DNA from: Nymphaea colorata
Lineage: Eukaryota > Streptophyta > Magnoliopsida > Nymphaeales > Nymphaeaceae
Assembly (NCBI RefSeq): GCF_008831285.2
Contig: NW_022204685.1
Location: forward strand, 1-36,563
Length of the DNA: 36,563 bases
Reading direction: 5' to 3'
Shown: piece by piece, positions 35,320 through 36,563 of the stretch
How positions within the stretch are numbered: position 1 is the first letter of the stretch
Layout: each line of letters begins with the position of its first letter
Notes under the pieces: generated by a model
What the model was told of the DNA's origin: nothing
The model's database searches: none
What the model saw: the letters and a program-made list of their open reading frames with translations, nothing else
Position numbers and translations under genes: made by a program

Positions 35320-35723
35320 TCTTTTTTTAATTGTACTCGCAAAAGATGGAAATAGGGGGTACTTAGCAAAGCATTCATAATTTTAACGAGGGGATTTGTG
35401 GGCTGTTTGGGGGATTGGCTTTGATGCTAATGTGACTACTGTAGTGAAACTAGTCAATATGTGCGATGTATATCAGCTTAGCAGGCAACCTTCCGTATGG
35501 ATCATATCTTCCTTGCCCGGTATCATCAGAATACATCAATTAACGGCACATCCATTCTCATTTCTCCTATCCCAATCTTCCCCCTGTCCCTTCTTCCATC
35601 CTCTTTATTTTCTCTTCATTTCTTCCCAATCTCAGCTGATTTCCGTTCTCTGCAGGACCGCTGAGTGTTTTATAGTGCGGACTAAAAGGCATATTAAAAA
35701 TTATTATTTATCAAGAGGATATT
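35320..35723. other. Intergenic region upstream of centrin
   Basis: 404 nt with a pyrimidine-rich stretch at about 35550-35640 and a short AT-rich stretch before the centrin ATG. An open frame at 35396-35723 has no resemblance to a protein and runs into centrin out of frame. No RNA gene is seen. Confidence 0.4.
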
Positions 35724-36263
35724 ATGAGCAGAGCCCAAAGCAACGTCAAAGCACCCACCCCCTCAAGCAAGAGCGCCAAGCCCGTCCCCACCGCATGGAA
35801 GGACAGACTCGCCGCCGAGGACTACGAAGAGCTGGTCAATACCTTCAAAGTCTTCGATGAGGATAACAGCGGAACCATCGATCCAGTGGAGATCAACAAG
35901 GTCCTGGAGGAGCTCGGCCTCGATCGTAGAAACCCCTTCGTCCTGAACCTGATCATCGGCCTCAGGGACAAATCCAAGCCGATCACCCTCGAGGAGTTCA
36001 TCGACATCATCGCCTCGAGAGTGGGCGAGACCAAGACCAAGGACGGCCTCAAGAGGGTGTTCGCGCTGTACGATAAGGACGAGAACGGGATCATCGACTT
36101 CAATGAGTTCAAGGACATCGCCAAACAGCTCCACGATCCCATCAACGACGACGAACTGCTGGAACTGCAGCACAGCACCCACGTCAACCACAAGACCTCC
36201 TCCAACGAGGGATTCACCTTCGATGAGTTCTACAACATCGTCAGCAAGTTCGCCAACAAATGA
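35724..36263 (+). CDS. Centrin-like EF-hand protein
   Basis: Clean frame from ATG at 35724 to TGA at 36261, 179 residues, the size of centrin. A ~25-residue Ser/Ala/Lys-rich N-terminal extension precedes four EF-hand positions. EF1 is FKVFDEDNSGTIDPVEINKV, a full 12-residue loop. EF2 (SKPITLEEFIDII) has lost its loop acids. EF3 is FALYDKDENGIIDFNEFKDI, a full loop. EF4 (GFTFDEFYNIVSKF) is degenerate. Centrins are Ca2+-binding proteins of basal bodies and contractile filaments. Ciliates have many paralogues, so this may be a divergent or infraciliary-lattice type rather than the basal-body centrin. No in-frame TAA/TAG is used, and codons are strongly C/G-ending, which suggests high expression. 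Confidence 0.9.
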   Translation: MSRAQSNVKAPTPSSKSAKPVPTAWKDRLAAEDYEELVNTFKVFDEDNSGTIDPVEINKVLEELGLDRRNPFVLNLIIGLRDKSKPITLEEFIDIIASRVGETKTKDGLKRVFALYDKDENGIIDFNEFKDIAKQLHDPINDDELLELQHSTHVNHKTSSNEGFTFDEFYNIVSKFANK

Positions 36264-36463
36264 TCACATCACCATTATCATCTTTAATTTTACAACAATC
36301 AAAAGGAATAAGGAAGGTAAATAGGATTGGGAAATGATGCATCGATAGAATTGGGTAGAGTAGAGTTTTGGTCTTTATTTGTTAGGGAATTCTTATGGTC
36401 ATTTGCAGTTTATTCTCTCGCTTATTTTGCTTATGGGCCTAAATACTACTTTTCACGCATGTA
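36264..36463. other. Right subtelomeric spacer
   Basis: 200 nt between the centrin stop and the telomere, AT-rich near the gene. It has no visible similarity to the left subtelomere and no gene. Confidence 0.5.
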
Positions 36464-36563
36464 TTGGGTTGGGGTTGGGGGTTGGGGTTGGGGTTGGGGT
36501 TGGGGTTGGGGTTGGGGTTGGGGTTGGGGTTGGGGTTGGGGTTGGGGTTGGGGTTGGGGTTGG
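36464..36563. repeat. Right telomere, TTGGGG repeats
   Basis: Tandem TTGGGG reaches the last base, the reverse complement of the left end and in the right orientation. The first unit has three G (36466-36468) and another has five (36477-36481). With the left end, this shows that the window is a whole chromosome. Confidence 0.98.

Noticed and set aside
35763-36217. Two minus-strand open frames of 131-142 codons
   Set aside because: They are shadows of the centrin gene, whose EF-hands are unmistakable.
1-36563. tRNA, rRNA, CRISPR array, insertion sequence or bacterial operon
   Set aside because: None was visible on either strand by eye. Telomeres and code are eukaryotic. A tRNA covariance search would be decisive and was not possible here.

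Overview
The window is a complete, very small linear eukaryotic chromosome. It begins with 85 nt of CCCCAA repeats and ends with 100 nt of the complementary TTGGGG repeat. Two capped ends, dense intron-poor genes, and genes readable only if TAA and TAG encode glutamine and TGA is the sole stop all indicate a ciliate macronuclear chromosome. The telomere unit plus this code fits oligohymenophoreans and some relatives. The fairly GC-rich exons argue against Tetrahymena itself, and I cannot name the species.

Reading both strands with that code gives 20 protein genes that leave little DNA unassigned. Left arm (0.2-6 kb): an N/Q/K-rich unknown protein, a PP2C-like phosphatase on the minus strand and a ~1,100-residue coiled-coil protein. 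Next (6-13 kb): a giant CD36/LIMP-2-family membrane protein, a small membrane protein, two unrecognised basic proteins and a casein-kinase-1-like kinase. Middle (13-23 kb): a P-loop ATPase, a clean 154-residue unknown, an RNA ligase of the covalent nucleotidyltransferase superfamily and a ~1,250-residue unknown with a Cys/His motif. Right arm (23-36 kb): a 158-residue helical protein, a MORN-like protein with a Pro/Arg/Tyr-rich tail, an N/Q-rich unknown, a Myb-repeat DNA-binding protein, a GLTP-fold lipid carrier, SPEF1/CLAMP, a ~1,118-residue EF-hand/WD40 protein and centrin.

The last three suggest ciliary and basal-body functions at the right end, while the rest looks like ordinary housekeeping and membrane biology. 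Ciliate chromosomes generally carry genes with no operon logic, so proximity alone should not be over-read.

Most GC-rich genes are broken by single missing bases, nearly always at a run of two to five C or G. I place about 20 such sites, and restoring one base at each keeps the family motifs and the codon bias continuous. The simplest explanation is homopolymer undercalling in a long-read assembly. The alternatives are real pseudogenisation or -1 frameshifting. Gene coordinates below therefore span the whole reading frame including these breaks.
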